Shown: positions 7,634-15,326 of the stretch, piece after piece
How the letters are laid out: each line of letters starts with the position of its first letter
Numbering within the stretch: the first letter of the stretch is position 1
Assembly (NCBI GenBank): GCA_038229875.1
Contig: JBBROA010000060.1
Span: 1 to 25,501, forward strand
Length of the DNA: 25,501 bases
From: JALYUA01 sp038229875
GTDB taxonomy: Bacteria > Acidobacteriota > Thermoanaerobaculia > UBA5066 > Gp7-AA6
Reading direction: 5' to 3'
Translations under genes and position numbers: made by a program
The notes under the pieces: generated by a model
Databases searched by the model: none
Told to the model about the DNA's origin: nothing
What the model saw: the letters and a program-made list of their open reading frames with translations, nothing else

Positions 7634-8068
7634 CTAGAACGGGACGTCGTCGTCGTCGTTGACGGGCGCGTCCGCGACTTCGGTGACTTCCCGAGGGCTC
7701 GGGCCCGCGGAGGAAGACGCGCCACGGGCTCCGTCGGGACGCGGTGACAGCATGACGACGTTGTTCGCCTTCACTTCCGTCTTGTACCGCTTCTGCCCGT
7801 TCTGATCCTCCCAGCTCCGGGTCTGCAGGCTGCCCTCGACGTAGACCATCTTGCCCTTGTGGAGATACTCGCCGCAGATCTGCGCGAGCTTTTCCCAGGC
7901 GACGACGTCATGCCATTCCGTCTTCTCCTGCCGCGCGCCGGAGCTGTCCTTCCAGTTGGTGGTCGTCGCGACCGAGAAACGCGCGAGGGAGGTTCCCTGC
8001 GGGGTAGTTCGAATCTCCGGGTCTTTGCCGAGGTTGCCGATCAGGATCACTTTATTGACGCTCGCCAT
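7634..8068 (-). CDS. ssb: Single-stranded DNA-binding protein
   Basis: SSB coats single-stranded DNA in replication, repair and recombination and recruits partners through its acidic tip. The 144 residues start with the canonical SVNKVILIGNLGKDPEIR and carry an OB fold to about residue 110, with EWHDVVAWEKLAQICGEYL and KMVYVEGSLQTRSW. A short Ser/Pro/Gly linker follows, then the acidic C-terminal tip DDDDVPF. ATG 8068-8066 is preceded by AAGGAGGAG, so the start is secure. It stands alone on the minus strand, convergent with nagZ and divergent from murJ. Confidence 0.96.
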   Translation of the reverse strand: MASVNKVILIGNLGKDPEIRTTPQGTSLARFSVATTTNWKDSSGARQEKTEWHDVVAWEKLAQICGEYLHKGKMVYVEGSLQTRSWEDQNGQKRYKTEVKANNVVMLSPRPDGARGASSSAGPSPREVTEVADAPVNDDDDVPF

Positions 8069-8204
8069 GTGTTCTCCTCCTTCTCAGGTGCTCGGAACAT
8101 TAATTCACTTTGCTCGGGACAGATGATGTCCAGGCGAAAGAGTTTTTTCCCGCCCGCTTCGGGGGTGTCCAACCGGCAAGGCGGATCCGGACCCGCAGCT
8201 CCAC
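8069..8204. other. Divergent intergenic stretch upstream of ssb
   Basis: This holds the ssb ribosome-binding site and presumably its promoter, in a local AT-rich patch around 8095-8110 (TTAAT-containing). I found no convincing -35/-10 pair and no SOS-type box. The remainder of the 402-bp ssb-murJ gap is the structured repeat described separately. Confidence 0.4.
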
Positions 8205-8443
8205 CCTCGTCGGCCCTCTGCCCCGGCGCGCGCAAGATGGAGCAGACCTGCGCTTCCTCCAGGATGGTGGCTAAGCTCGCCCCGGGAGGAGTCTCCCGAC
8301 CAGAGGGAGGGAGGAGCCTCTCGGGGCGGGAGCCGCAGCGAACGCAGGGACGAGGCCAGCGGTCGAGCTCGAAGGGCGAGCCGCTGGCCGATCTCTTCGC
8401 CGCCGCGCGGCGAAGAGACGTCCCGGAGTGAGCGGAGGCGACG
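8205..8443 (+). repeat. Structured dispersed element, copy upstream of murJ
   Basis: This copy is homologous over about 200 bases to 21010-21254, with a 38-base identical run at 8286-8323 (other copy 21095-21132). Predicted hairpins in order: CGGGAGG / CCTCTCG around an inner CTCCC / GGGAG; GGCCAGCGG (8354-8362) with CCGCTGGCC (8381-8389); and an 11-bp perfect stem, 8392-8402 with 8408-8418. A conserved block resembling GTCCCGGAGTGAGCGGAGG follows and ends about 27 bases before the murJ ATG. The third hairpin also looks like a terminator, but no T-run follows. Confidence 0.8.
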
Positions 8444-8470
8444 GTAACTCCTGATAGTTTCGTTTCCCGC

Positions 8471-10078
8471 ATGTCCTCGGAGTCGCAGCACGAGACCCGC
8501 GGCCGGATCGTCCGATCCGCCTCGGTGATTACTCCGCTCACCCTCCTGTCCCGGATCACCGGATACGTGCGGGACAAGGCGATTGCACTGCTCCTCGGCG
8601 CCGGCACGCGCTCGGACGCATTTCTCGTCGCCTTCCGGATTCCGAACATGTTGCGGGAGATCATCGGGGAAGGGGCGATGTCGTCCGCATTCATCCCCGT
8701 GTACGCCGAGGTCGCCGAGACGCGGTCTGAGGAAGAGGCGCGCGTCTTCGTCGGACGCGCCCTCGGAACGTTCTCACTCGTGCTGGCGGGCCTGACGGTC
8801 CTCGGGATCGTCTGTTCTCCGATCCTGGTCGACCTGCTGGCCCACGAGTACCGGACGATCCCCGGCAAATTCGAGCTGACCGTCGTCCTGAACCGCTGGA
8901 TCTTCCCGTACGTGATGCTGGTTTCGGTCTCCGCGTTCTGCCAGGCGGTCTTAAACGCGCGGCACCGCTTCGCCATCGCCGCGGCGGCTCCGATTTTCTT
9001 GAACGTCGCGATGATCCTGGGCGCGGCCGTGATCGCTCCCAGGCTCGCGGAGCCGACGTACGGACTCGCCGCCGGCGTGCTCCTGGGAGGCGTGCTCCAG
9101 ATTGCGGTCCAGGTGCCCGCGCTGCGACGGCTGCGCGCGGTCGGGCGCCCCGCGCTCGGTTGGAGCGACCCGGCCGTCCGAACCGTCCTTCTGCTGATGA
9201 CCCCACGGCTGTTCGCCTACGGCATCAACACGATCAACAGCGTGATCTCGACCCGCTTCGCGTCCGCCATCGGCAACGCCAGCGTGTCCCACCTCTACTA
9301 CGCGAACCGGCTGAAGGAACTGGTGCTCGGCGGATTCGCCGTGTCGCTCGCCACCGCGATCCTCCCACTTCTCTCGCGGCAGGCTCTTTCGGCGGATCGC
9401 GATCCGTTCAAGGCGAATCTCGCGTTCGCGCTGCGGCTCATCGCGTTCGTCACGGTGCCCGCGACGGTCGGGCTGATCCTGCTTCGCGTGCCGATCGTCC
9501 GGGTGCTGTTCGAAGGCGGCCGCTTCGGGCCGGAAGACACCATCGCCACCGCGAACGCACTCGCGGCGTTTGCGCTCGGCCTTCTGTTCTTCGCGGGCAT
9601 CCGGGTCGTGGTCCCGGCCTTCTACGCGCTGAAGGAGACGCGCCTGCCCGTCGTCGCCGCGCTCGCCGATTGCGCCGTCTTCGTGCTGCTCTGCTCCCTC
9701 TGGACGAAGCCGCTCGGGCTCGCGGGAATCGGCCTCGCCGCGTCGGCCGCGGCGTGCGTCAATGTCGCGATCCTCCTCGCCCTGCTGCGCCGCCGCGAGG
9801 GCCCGCTGCGCGGGAAGGAGATCGGGAGCTCGCTGACGCGCATCCTCCTCGCCGCCGCCGCGATGGGCGCCGCGCTCGCGCTCGCGGGGCGATGGATTCC
9901 GTTCGAGAGCTGGAAGGGCGTGCGCGGCGCGGGCGCCCTTTCCCTGACGATCGGCGCGGCCGCGGTCGTTTACTGGGGAGCGGCGGCCATCCTCGGGTCG
10001 CGGGAGCCCGCCGAGCTGCGCGCTGTCGCCGGACGGAGGCGCGCCGGCGCGACCCCGGGCCGCGAAGGAGGGGAGTGA
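8471..10078 (+). CDS. murJ: Lipid II flippase MurJ (MviN family)
   Basis: MurJ moves the peptidoglycan precursor lipid II across the inner membrane. The 535-residue length and the many hydrophobic helices fit the 14-helix MVF/MOP-superfamily fold. Recognisable blocks are LTLLSRITGYVRDKAIA near the N terminus, SDAFLVAFRIPNMLREIIGEGAMSSAFIPVY (the most conserved stretch of the family), VLNARHRFAIAAAAPIFLNV and LFEGGRFGPEDT. ATG 8471 is the first start after the structured repeat; its ribosome-binding site is weak. It is followed after one base by dtd, so they form a pair. The C terminus is alanine/arginine-rich and variable, as is common. Confidence 0.93.
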   Translation: MSSESQHETRGRIVRSASVITPLTLLSRITGYVRDKAIALLLGAGTRSDAFLVAFRIPNMLREIIGEGAMSSAFIPVYAEVAETRSEEEARVFVGRALGTFSLVLAGLTVLGIVCSPILVDLLAHEYRTIPGKFELTVVLNRWIFPYVMLVSVSAFCQAVLNARHRFAIAAAAPIFLNVAMILGAAVIAPRLAEPTYGLAAGVLLGGVLQIAVQVPALRRLRAVGRPALGWSDPAVRTVLLLMTPRLFAYGINTINSVISTRFASAIGNASVSHLYYANRLKELVLGGFAVSLATAILPLLSRQALSADRDPFKANLAFALRLIAFVTVPATVGLILLRVPIVRVLFEGGRFGPEDTIATANALAAFALGLLFFAGIRVVVPAFYALKETRLPVVAALADCAVFVLLCSLWTKPLGLAGIGLAASAAACVNVAILLALLRRREGPLRGKEIGSSLTRILLAAAAMGAALALAGRWIPFESWKGVRGAGALSLTIGAAAVVYWGAAAILGSREPAELRAVAGRRRAGATPGREGGE

Positions 10079-10079
10079 G

Positions 10080-10550
10080 GTGAGGCTCGTCCTCCAGCGG
10101 GTCTCCGAGGCGCGCGTCGAGGTCGAAGGACGAACGGTCGGAGAGATCGGGCGGGGGCTGCTCGTCCTCGTCGGCGCGGAGTCCGGCGACACCGCCGCGC
10201 AAGCGGAGGAGGCGGCGCGCCGCGTCGTCGGGTTACGGATCTTCGAGGACGCGGCCGGAAAGATGAACCTGGCGATCGGAGACGTCGGAGGCGCGATCCT
10301 CGCCGTTTCGCAGTTCACGGTGTTGGCCGATCTGTCTCGGGGCCGCCGTCCGGGCTTCGAGAAGGCGTTGCGCCCCGAAGCCGCGAAGCCCGTCTACGAG
10401 CATTTCTGCGCCGCCGCCGAAATCGCGGGGATCCGGGTCGAGCGCGGGATCTTCGGCGCCTACATGAAGGTGTCGCTGGTGAACGCGGGGCCGGCGACTT
10501 TTGTGGTGGACGTGAAGCCGAAGGAGTCGACCTCAGGGGTTAGGGGTTAA
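10080..10550 (+). CDS. dtd: D-aminoacyl-tRNA deacylase
   Basis: Dtd hydrolyses D-amino acids (and glycine) from mischarged tRNAs in the cytosol. The 156-residue protein begins MRLVLQRVSEARVEVEG, as in the family, and has both active-site motifs: SQFT at 77-80 and the Gly-cisPro motif N-A-G-P at 135-138. The start is GTG 10080, one base after the murJ stop, so it is probably translated by coupling. The last residues (KESTSGVRG) run past the usual domain end. Its TAA shares the four bases TTAA with the stop of the convergent M50 protease gene. Confidence 0.95.
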   Translation: MRLVLQRVSEARVEVEGRTVGEIGRGLLVLVGAESGDTAAQAEEAARRVVGLRIFEDAAGKMNLAIGDVGGAILAVSQFTVLADLSRGRRPGFEKALRPEAAKPVYEHFCAAAEIAGIRVERGIFGAYMKVSLVNAGPATFVVDVKPKESTSGVRG

Positions 10551-11476
10551 GGACTCAGATCCCCCAGCGGCACCAGCGTCACGCAGAGCATGAAGACCGC
10601 CAGGCAGACCAGCGCGATCGTCAGCCGGCCCGTGCCGATCGGTGTGTCGTCGTCGTCTACCGGCGGGTGCTGCACTCCGAAGACGGCCGCGACGATCCCG
10701 GCGAAGATCGCCCACGAATAGCCGCCCTTGAGCGCCGCCGCGAAGGCGAGCAGCAGGGCGGCGACAGAAAGGACCGGTTGGCGCTTGCCGAGCACGGCGC
10801 GGGCGACGTGCCCTCCGTCGAGCTGTCCGATCGGGAGGAGGTTCAACGCGGTGACGAAGAGGCCGAGCCACGCCGCCATGAAGGTCGGGTCCTCGTGCAC
10901 CGTCGCGCTGGTGTAGAGGGCCGTGCCCGTCCACTGCTGCGCGAGGCGCACGGCGAGCGGATATCCGAAGACCTGGGTGTCCGGCGTCGGAGGAGTCGGG
11001 ATCGGAACTGCGTGCCGCACGCCGTAGAACAGGAACGGGAGCGTCATGACGAATCCCGCGAGCGGGCCGGCCGCGCCGATGTCGAGCAGCACGGCTTTCG
11101 TGCGGATGGGCTCCTTGATCCGGATCACCGCGCCTAAAGTTCCGAAGATCGTCGGCGCCGGCAGGAAATAGGGCCGGGTCGCGGCCAGGCCGTACCGGCG
11201 GCACATCCAGTAGTGCCCCATCTCGTGCGTTCCGAGAATGAGGAGCGCCGGAATCGAGAATCGCAGCGCGGAAGGAAGCCGCGACGCGAGCGTGGGCCCG
11301 GAGGTGAAGAAGAACGCTCCGGCGAGGGTCGTCGTCGCGAAAGTCAGCAGGAGAAGACCCAGGTGTACGAGCGGATGCTCCGCGTGCTTGAAGTGCCATC
11401 GAAGCCACGTCCCCCGCGGCGGCGGGGGCGTGTGCGGGTCGTCGTGCTGCGGCGCGGGCGGCGGAGTCGCGTCCAT
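10547..11476 (-). CDS. Site-2 protease family membrane metalloprotease (peptidase M50)
   Basis: The 309-residue protein is an intramembrane zinc protease. The metal site is H-E-M-G-H at 84-88 and the third ligand lies in L-D-G-G at 219-222, after NLLPIGQ. Several hydrophobic helices surround both motifs, and the N-terminal 20 residues are proline-rich. There is no PDZ domain, so it resembles the compact M50 class rather than RseP; the substrate is unknown. ATG 11476 has no strong ribosome-binding site. It is the last gene of the minus-strand cluster, 63 bases after the MshEN-domain gene, suggesting co-transcription. A proteolytic link to the other cluster members is only an inference. Confidence 0.87.
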   Translation of the reverse strand: MDATPPPAPQHDDPHTPPPPRGTWLRWHFKHAEHPLVHLGLLLLTFATTTLAGAFFFTSGPTLASRLPSALRFSIPALLILGTHEMGHYWMCRRYGLAATRPYFLPAPTIFGTLGAVIRIKEPIRTKAVLLDIGAAGPLAGFVMTLPFLFYGVRHAVPIPTPPTPDTQVFGYPLAVRLAQQWTGTALYTSATVHEDPTFMAAWLGLFVTALNLLPIGQLDGGHVARAVLGKRQPVLSVAALLLAFAAALKGGYSWAIFAGIVAAVFGVQHPPVDDDDTPIGTGRLTIALVCLAVFMLCVTLVPLGDLSP

Positions 11477-11539
11477 GCGGACTGTTTATCTCACGGACGG
11501 CGACACCGCCGGGCCGCGGAACGAGGACATCCTCGGAGG

Positions 11540-13222
11540 TTACGAGGGAAGGGAGGACCGGCGCTCGGGCTGCAGCACGAAGCGAGAGAGGACGCTCGCG
11601 GCGGATGCGGTCGCGCGCGCGACCATCGCGAAGTCCTCGTAGCGCATCGGAGCGCCGGCACGATCCGCGTAGAGGAATGCGGCGACCGAGTCGAGGACGC
11701 GGATGGGAAAAATCGCGCAGTCCGGCGGGACGCGGCCGAACAGCTCCTCGAGAGCGCGGGGCCATTCGGACTTGTCGATCGCGCCGAAATGAGGCACGCC
11801 GGATTCCTGCACCGCCGAAAAAATCGACAGCTCGGAGAACTGGATGCGGATCGACGAGACGACGGCGGCGGAGAGCCGGTCTCCGCGGCCCCTCCATCCC
11901 GTGACTCCCGTCGTACCGGAACCGAGTAACATGACCCGCGGCAGGGGCAGGAGCGGTCCCTCGAGAATGAAGTCGGCGAGCTCCTCGCGGCTGCGGGCGA
12001 CCGCGACTCCGTCGGCGGGATCCTCCGGCGGCGCGGGCCGCCACATGCCCGCCACCGCCTCGTCGTCCTCGTCGCGCTCGGCGGAGGGAAACGCGCGGGC
12101 TGCTTCGAACGGGATCGTCGGATCGGTCGCGCGCCGAAACGGCGGAATCGAAGAGGGCACGTCGCGGGTGTGCTCTTCGGAGAGAGGCTTTTCGTCTTCG
12201 CGGCGCCTCGTGCGCCCGCGGAACGCGTTCGTCGGCGGGAGGTCGTCCTCACGGAATTCGATGAAGTCGGGGGGAACGGCGGGATTCTCCCGGCCGAAGA
12301 TGGCGGGATTCGATATCCCCGCCGGAGAAGACGGGTCGTCGGCATCCGTCCGGTCCGCGCCCGTGAATGCGGAAATGGCCTCACCCACCCAAGCGGAAAG
12401 CGAATCCTCGCCGGTGAACGGAGAGCGCGGCGCGGCGGACGCCCGCGGCAGCATCCGATCGTTCTCGGGCCCCGACCAGTCGAAGGTTCCGGAGGAGGGG
12501 ACCTCGGGTCGGGCGGGCGAAGGGATTAAAGGCCGGTCGGGAACGTCGAGCTTCTCCGCGGAGCGCCCCGGAATTCCTTCGACGTGGATGCGGATCGTCG
12601 TCTCGTCCGGACCCGCGACGGTCGAGGGCCCGAACGGCTCCAGCGTCGCCGCGGGCGGAACGGGAGAAAGCGGGGCCAGGGGAGGGAGTGCCGGCGGCGG
12701 AAGACGCAGAGGCGTCGACAGAGCCGCCGCGGAGGTCGGACGCCGGTCCAGTTTCTGGAGGAGCGTGCGGTATTCCATCGGGACGTGCCGCCCGTAGAAC
12801 TTCTGGTGCGCCTGGAGAAGCCGGGCCTCCGTCGTCACGCCGGGAGAGACGCTGCGTCCCGTCAGGGCCGCCACCTCGTCGATCGCGGCGATGTTCGACG
12901 GATTCAGGAACGCCACCCGAAGAAGCCGCCGCTCGTCGGAGTAGGGAATCGCTCCCAGGCGCGCGGCGTGAGAAGCGGGCAAGAGGCGCACGACCGCCAT
13001 GGGGGCATCCTGGAGCGCCACCCAGCTGACACCGGGCCTCCGATGCAGCTTCGCGAGTCCGGCTAACAGAGACTCCTCGGACAGGAGCTCCCAGTTCAGG
13101 AGGATGCTGCCGAGCTTCACGCGTTCGAAGCTCGACCGCTGGAAGCCCAGGGCCCTCTGGACCGCGGCTTCGCTCAGGTAGCCTTCGGAGACGAGGAGCT
13201 CGCCGATGCGGGGCGTTGCCAC
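11540..13222 (-). CDS. MshEN-domain (GspE N-terminal-like) protein without ATPase domain
   Basis: Residues 1 to about 147 match the domain found at the N terminus of GspE/PilB/MshE ATPases. Two successive motif-like stretches, PRIGELLVSEGYLSEAAVQ and VKLGSILLNWELLSEESL, resemble the paired MshEN c-di-GMP-binding motifs. A long Pro/Arg/Asp-rich disordered linker follows (about 160-410). A globular C-terminal region of about 145 residues comes last and looks GAF-like. No Walker A or B motif is present, so this is not a secretion ATPase. GTG 13222 is preceded by AGGAAAG at good spacing. It is a paralogue of the gene at 13562-14962 and probably a c-di-GMP-responsive adaptor; that role is inferred. 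Confidence 0.7.
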   Translation of the reverse strand: MATPRIGELLVSEGYLSEAAVQRALGFQRSSFERVKLGSILLNWELLSEESLLAGLAKLHRRPGVSWVALQDAPMAVVRLLPASHAARLGAIPYSDERRLLRVAFLNPSNIAAIDEVAALTGRSVSPGVTTEARLLQAHQKFYGRHVPMEYRTLLQKLDRRPTSAAALSTPLRLPPPALPPLAPLSPVPPAATLEPFGPSTVAGPDETTIRIHVEGIPGRSAEKLDVPDRPLIPSPARPEVPSSGTFDWSGPENDRMLPRASAAPRSPFTGEDSLSAWVGEAISAFTGADRTDADDPSSPAGISNPAIFGRENPAVPPDFIEFREDDLPPTNAFRGRTRRREDEKPLSEEHTRDVPSSIPPFRRATDPTIPFEAARAFPSAERDEDDEAVAGMWRPAPPEDPADGVAVARSREELADFILEGPLLPLPRVMLLGSGTTGVTGWRGRGDRLSAAVVSSIRIQFSELSIFSAVQESGVPHFGAIDKSEWPRALEELFGRVPPDCAIFPIRVLDSVAAFLYADRAGAPMRYEDFAMVARATASAASVLSRFVLQPERRSSLPS

Positions 13223-13265
13223 GATGATCTTTCCTGTTGATGTTCCTGGCGGCCGCGACGGGTGC

Positions 13266-13535
13266 TTAGGGGAGGTCTCGGAGATCTTTTCCGGGCTTGA
13301 ATCGAATCGTGTTTCCGGGCGGGATGGTGACTTCGACGCCGGTCTTCGGATTGCGGCCGATCCCGCGCTTTCTCCGCTTGACCTGGAACACCCCGAAGCC
13401 CCGCAACTCGATACGATCGCCGGCGCCGAGGGCGGAGCGCATCGACTCGATCACAGTCTCGACGGCAGTCGCGGCCTTGGCGCGCGGCACGTCCGCGAGG
13501 TCGACCACGAGATCGACGATGTCGGCTTTGATCAT
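13266..13535 (-). CDS. HU/IHF family DNA-binding protein
   Basis: This 89-residue nucleoid protein bends or wraps DNA. The HU/IHF signature is clear: a helical N-terminal half (ADIVDLVVDLADVPRAKAATAVE), then RIELRGFGVFQVKRRKRGIGRNPKTG, including the conserved arm with the DNA-intercalating proline region NPKTG, then IPPGNTIRFKPGKDLRD. The arm suggests an IHF-like rather than plain HU protein, but subtype is uncertain from one copy. ATG 13535 follows GGAGGAGAAA. It lies 26 bases after one MshEN-domain gene and 43 bases before its paralogue, in the same orientation. Confidence 0.92.
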   Translation of the reverse strand: MIKADIVDLVVDLADVPRAKAATAVETVIESMRSALGAGDRIELRGFGVFQVKRRKRGIGRNPKTGVEVTIPPGNTIRFKPGKDLRDLP

Positions 13536-13561
13536 TTTCTCCTCCAGGGCGTGTTCGCCAA

Positions 13562-14962
13562 TTATATCTCTTTCTTCTTCATACGGATGGCGGCCGCAAA
13601 CCCGGTCGAGGCGGCCCCGGCAAGCTCCCGCAGGAAGACCAGGTCGAGGGGGGTGATCCCGTCCCGGGGCGACTCCACGTAGAAGAAGGCGACTGGCTTA
13701 TCTTTGATCAATATGGGCTGGACAGCGCACTCTTCCGGCCACGCCCCGAGGGCCTCGGCGAGGGCCTCGTGCCGCGGGAGGTTCAAGAGCGGCCCCAGGT
13801 AAAACGAACGGGAAAGCCGGACATTGAGGAAGACCGAAGGCTCCGACCAGGGGATCTTGAGCTCCCGCAGGTGCTGGTGGTCGCCGGCCACGGCCCCCGC
13901 CGCGGCCCACCCGGCGACCCCTTCCGCGCGGGCGGCCAGGATCGCAACCCGGGGGAACCGCGTCTCGAGCGCCCGGAGCGCCGCCGCGGCGACGGCGTCC
14001 CGGTCGGAGGCGCCCGAAACTTCCGGAAAATCCGACGCCGCCGGCACCCGCGGCCGGTCCGCCGAGCGCGCGTCCGCGGGCGGCGTCACGGCTCCGCGGG
14101 GAACCGCCGCGGGAGCCGGGGGAGGTATGACAGCACCGTACGCCGACGGGGGCGCGGCCGGACGCTCCGACGGGGGCTCGACGGGGGGAGCCGAAGCGCC
14201 CGGCGGAGACGCGTCCGGCGTCCACAGAGAGGGGGAGGGCGGCATCTCCTCCCACGAGATCGCCTCAATCTCGGTCGACATTCGCGCGGATTTCGGCGAC
14301 GAGGTCCCTGCCCAGCCGCCGTGCGGATCGGGCACTTTCCACGTCTGGATGATCGGCGGGCCCGACGACAGCTCCGCGTCCGCGCCATCGCCCCAGATCT
14401 CCTGCGGCTCGGGCAGCGGCGCGGCGGGACGGGCGACGTCCGGGAAAAACTGAGGCGGCGGATCCGGCGTCGCGGGCTTCGAGGTCCGTGCGGGCCGTGA
14501 AAGTTTTTCCGCGAGGATCGCGAACCGGGGAGTCCGCCGTTCGCCGTAGTATTTCTCGAGAGCCTGGTAGATCCGGGCTTCCGGAGCGACAGCGGGCATG
14601 ATCTTCCGGCCCGTGACGAAGAACAGCTCGTCCAGAATCCGAAGATCGGCCGGGTCGCGCAGAACGCAGCGAAGAGAGCCCTCGAGCCGGTCGTAGGGTA
14701 CCGCGGCGTGGCGAATCGCAAACTTGGCGGGCAGGGCCGCGATGACCGCGCCCGGGATATCGGAGAGCAGGTTCCACGAGGCGTATTCACACCCGTGCTG
14801 CTGCGCCAGCGTCCGGCCGAGATCGTCCTCCGAAACGGAGCCCCGCTCGAGGAGGAGCGTGCCGATCCGCCCGCCCGCAAACTGCTGCACCCCGAGTGCG
14901 CGGGCGAGGTCGTTCTCCGTAACGAGGTCGGCGCGAAGGAGAAGCTGACCGAGACGAATCAT
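13562..14962 (-). CDS. MshEN-domain protein, paralogue, first gene of cluster
   Basis: The 466-residue protein has the same architecture as the gene at 11540-13222. Its MshEN-like region (1 to about 145) has motif stretches IRLGQLLLRADLVTENDL and GRIGTLLLERGSVSEDDL, with QALEKYYG closing the domain. A Pro/Ala/Ser-rich linker follows (about 165-320). The final domain of about 130 residues contains AVQPILIKDKPVAFFYVESP and FLRELAGAASTGFAAAI, which resembles a GAF domain. No ATPase motifs are present. The frame is open upstream to 15196, but I place the start at ATG 14962, where the conserved domain begins; the nearest Shine-Dalgarno-like AGGAG is distant. Regulation of pili or secretion through c-di-GMP is an inference. 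Confidence 0.7.
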   Translation of the reverse strand: MIRLGQLLLRADLVTENDLARALGVQQFAGGRIGTLLLERGSVSEDDLGRTLAQQHGCEYASWNLLSDIPGAVIAALPAKFAIRHAAVPYDRLEGSLRCVLRDPADLRILDELFFVTGRKIMPAVAPEARIYQALEKYYGERRTPRFAILAEKLSRPARTSKPATPDPPPQFFPDVARPAAPLPEPQEIWGDGADAELSSGPPIIQTWKVPDPHGGWAGTSSPKSARMSTEIEAISWEEMPPSPSLWTPDASPPGASAPPVEPPSERPAAPPSAYGAVIPPPAPAAVPRGAVTPPADARSADRPRVPAASDFPEVSGASDRDAVAAAALRALETRFPRVAILAARAEGVAGWAAAGAVAGDHQHLRELKIPWSEPSVFLNVRLSRSFYLGPLLNLPRHEALAEALGAWPEECAVQPILIKDKPVAFFYVESPRDGITPLDLVFLRELAGAASTGFAAAIRMKKKEI

Positions 14963-15143
14963 CAGGGGTGCGCCCGGGTCGTCTCCTGCACCACCCGGCG
15001 GAGCGGACGCAGGCGCAGGCGCAATCCGGACACGCGCGGCAACGCGCACGCGCGCTCCCGCGACCCGCCCCGTTCGAGCCCGCGCCCTTCGATCATGTCT
15101 CCGTCTCCTTACTCGATTATCCCGTACATCGATCGCCGGGGAA
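14963..15143. other. Divergent intergenic stretch, no gene seen
   Basis: This very GC-rich stretch lies between the start of the MshEN-domain cluster and the T-box-like fold. It should hold promoters in both directions, but I could not pick a convincing -35/-10 pair. It would also have to hold Stem I and the specifier loop if the T-box is complete; I could not trace them. The open frames here are extensions of neighbours without conserved content. Confidence 0.4.
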
Positions 15144-15204
15144 GAAGGAGGGGTGGCACCGCGGTTGTGGTCTCGAGGAGAGGCCACGGAACGCAATCTC
15201 CTTC
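15144..15204 (+). promoter_or_regulatory. T-box-like antiterminator fold
   Basis: Positions 15151-15163 read GGGTGGCACCGCG, an exact match to the T-box consensus GGGUGGNACCGCG. The flanks fold as a T-box antiterminator should. GAAGGAG (15144-15150) pairs with CTCCTTC (15198-15204). The bulge TGGCACC spans 15154-15160, and GCG (15161-15163) pairs with CGC (15192-15194). The variable region between holds an 8-bp hairpin (15167-15174 with 15180-15187). No U-tract follows, so control of translation is as possible as termination. Stem I and the specifier codon were not identified. Confidence 0.55.
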
Positions 15205-15221
15205 ACTCCAAAAGAGGACGC

Positions 15222-15326
15222 ATGCGGGCAACCACCGCGAATCGCGACTCGCGCGACGGGCTCATTTTCGGACGGCGCACGGGCGCCGAAAGGTCGGCAG
15301 GCCGCGTGCTAGATTCGAAATCATGA
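15222..15326 (+). CDS. Possible 34-residue leader ORF coupled to the TPR gene
   Basis: ATG 15222 has AGAGGA three bases upstream, a better ribosome-binding site than the TPR gene possesses. The frame runs 34 codons and ends at TGA 15324-15326, overlapping the TPR start codon as ATGA. The peptide (MRATTANRDSRDGLIF...) matches nothing I know. It could serve to carry ribosomes to the TPR gene after the T-box-like element, or be fortuitous. Confidence 0.3.
   Translation: MRATTANRDSRDGLIFGRRTGAERSAGRVLDSKS

Noticed and set aside
8069..8204. SOS box or other operator upstream of ssb
   Set aside because: A short inverted pair (GGACA / TGTCC) exists but does not match a LexA site known to me, and five-base arms are expected by chance.
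8951..10318. 455-codon minus-strand frame opposite murJ/dtd
   Set aside because: It spans two well-supported plus-strand genes and has the charged, repetitive composition of an antisense frame in GC-rich DNA.
14963..15196. N-terminal extension of the MshEN-domain gene, 78 codons
   Set aside because: The extension is Arg/Ala-rich with no conserved content, crosses the T-box-like element on the other strand, and the domain begins exactly at ATG 14962.
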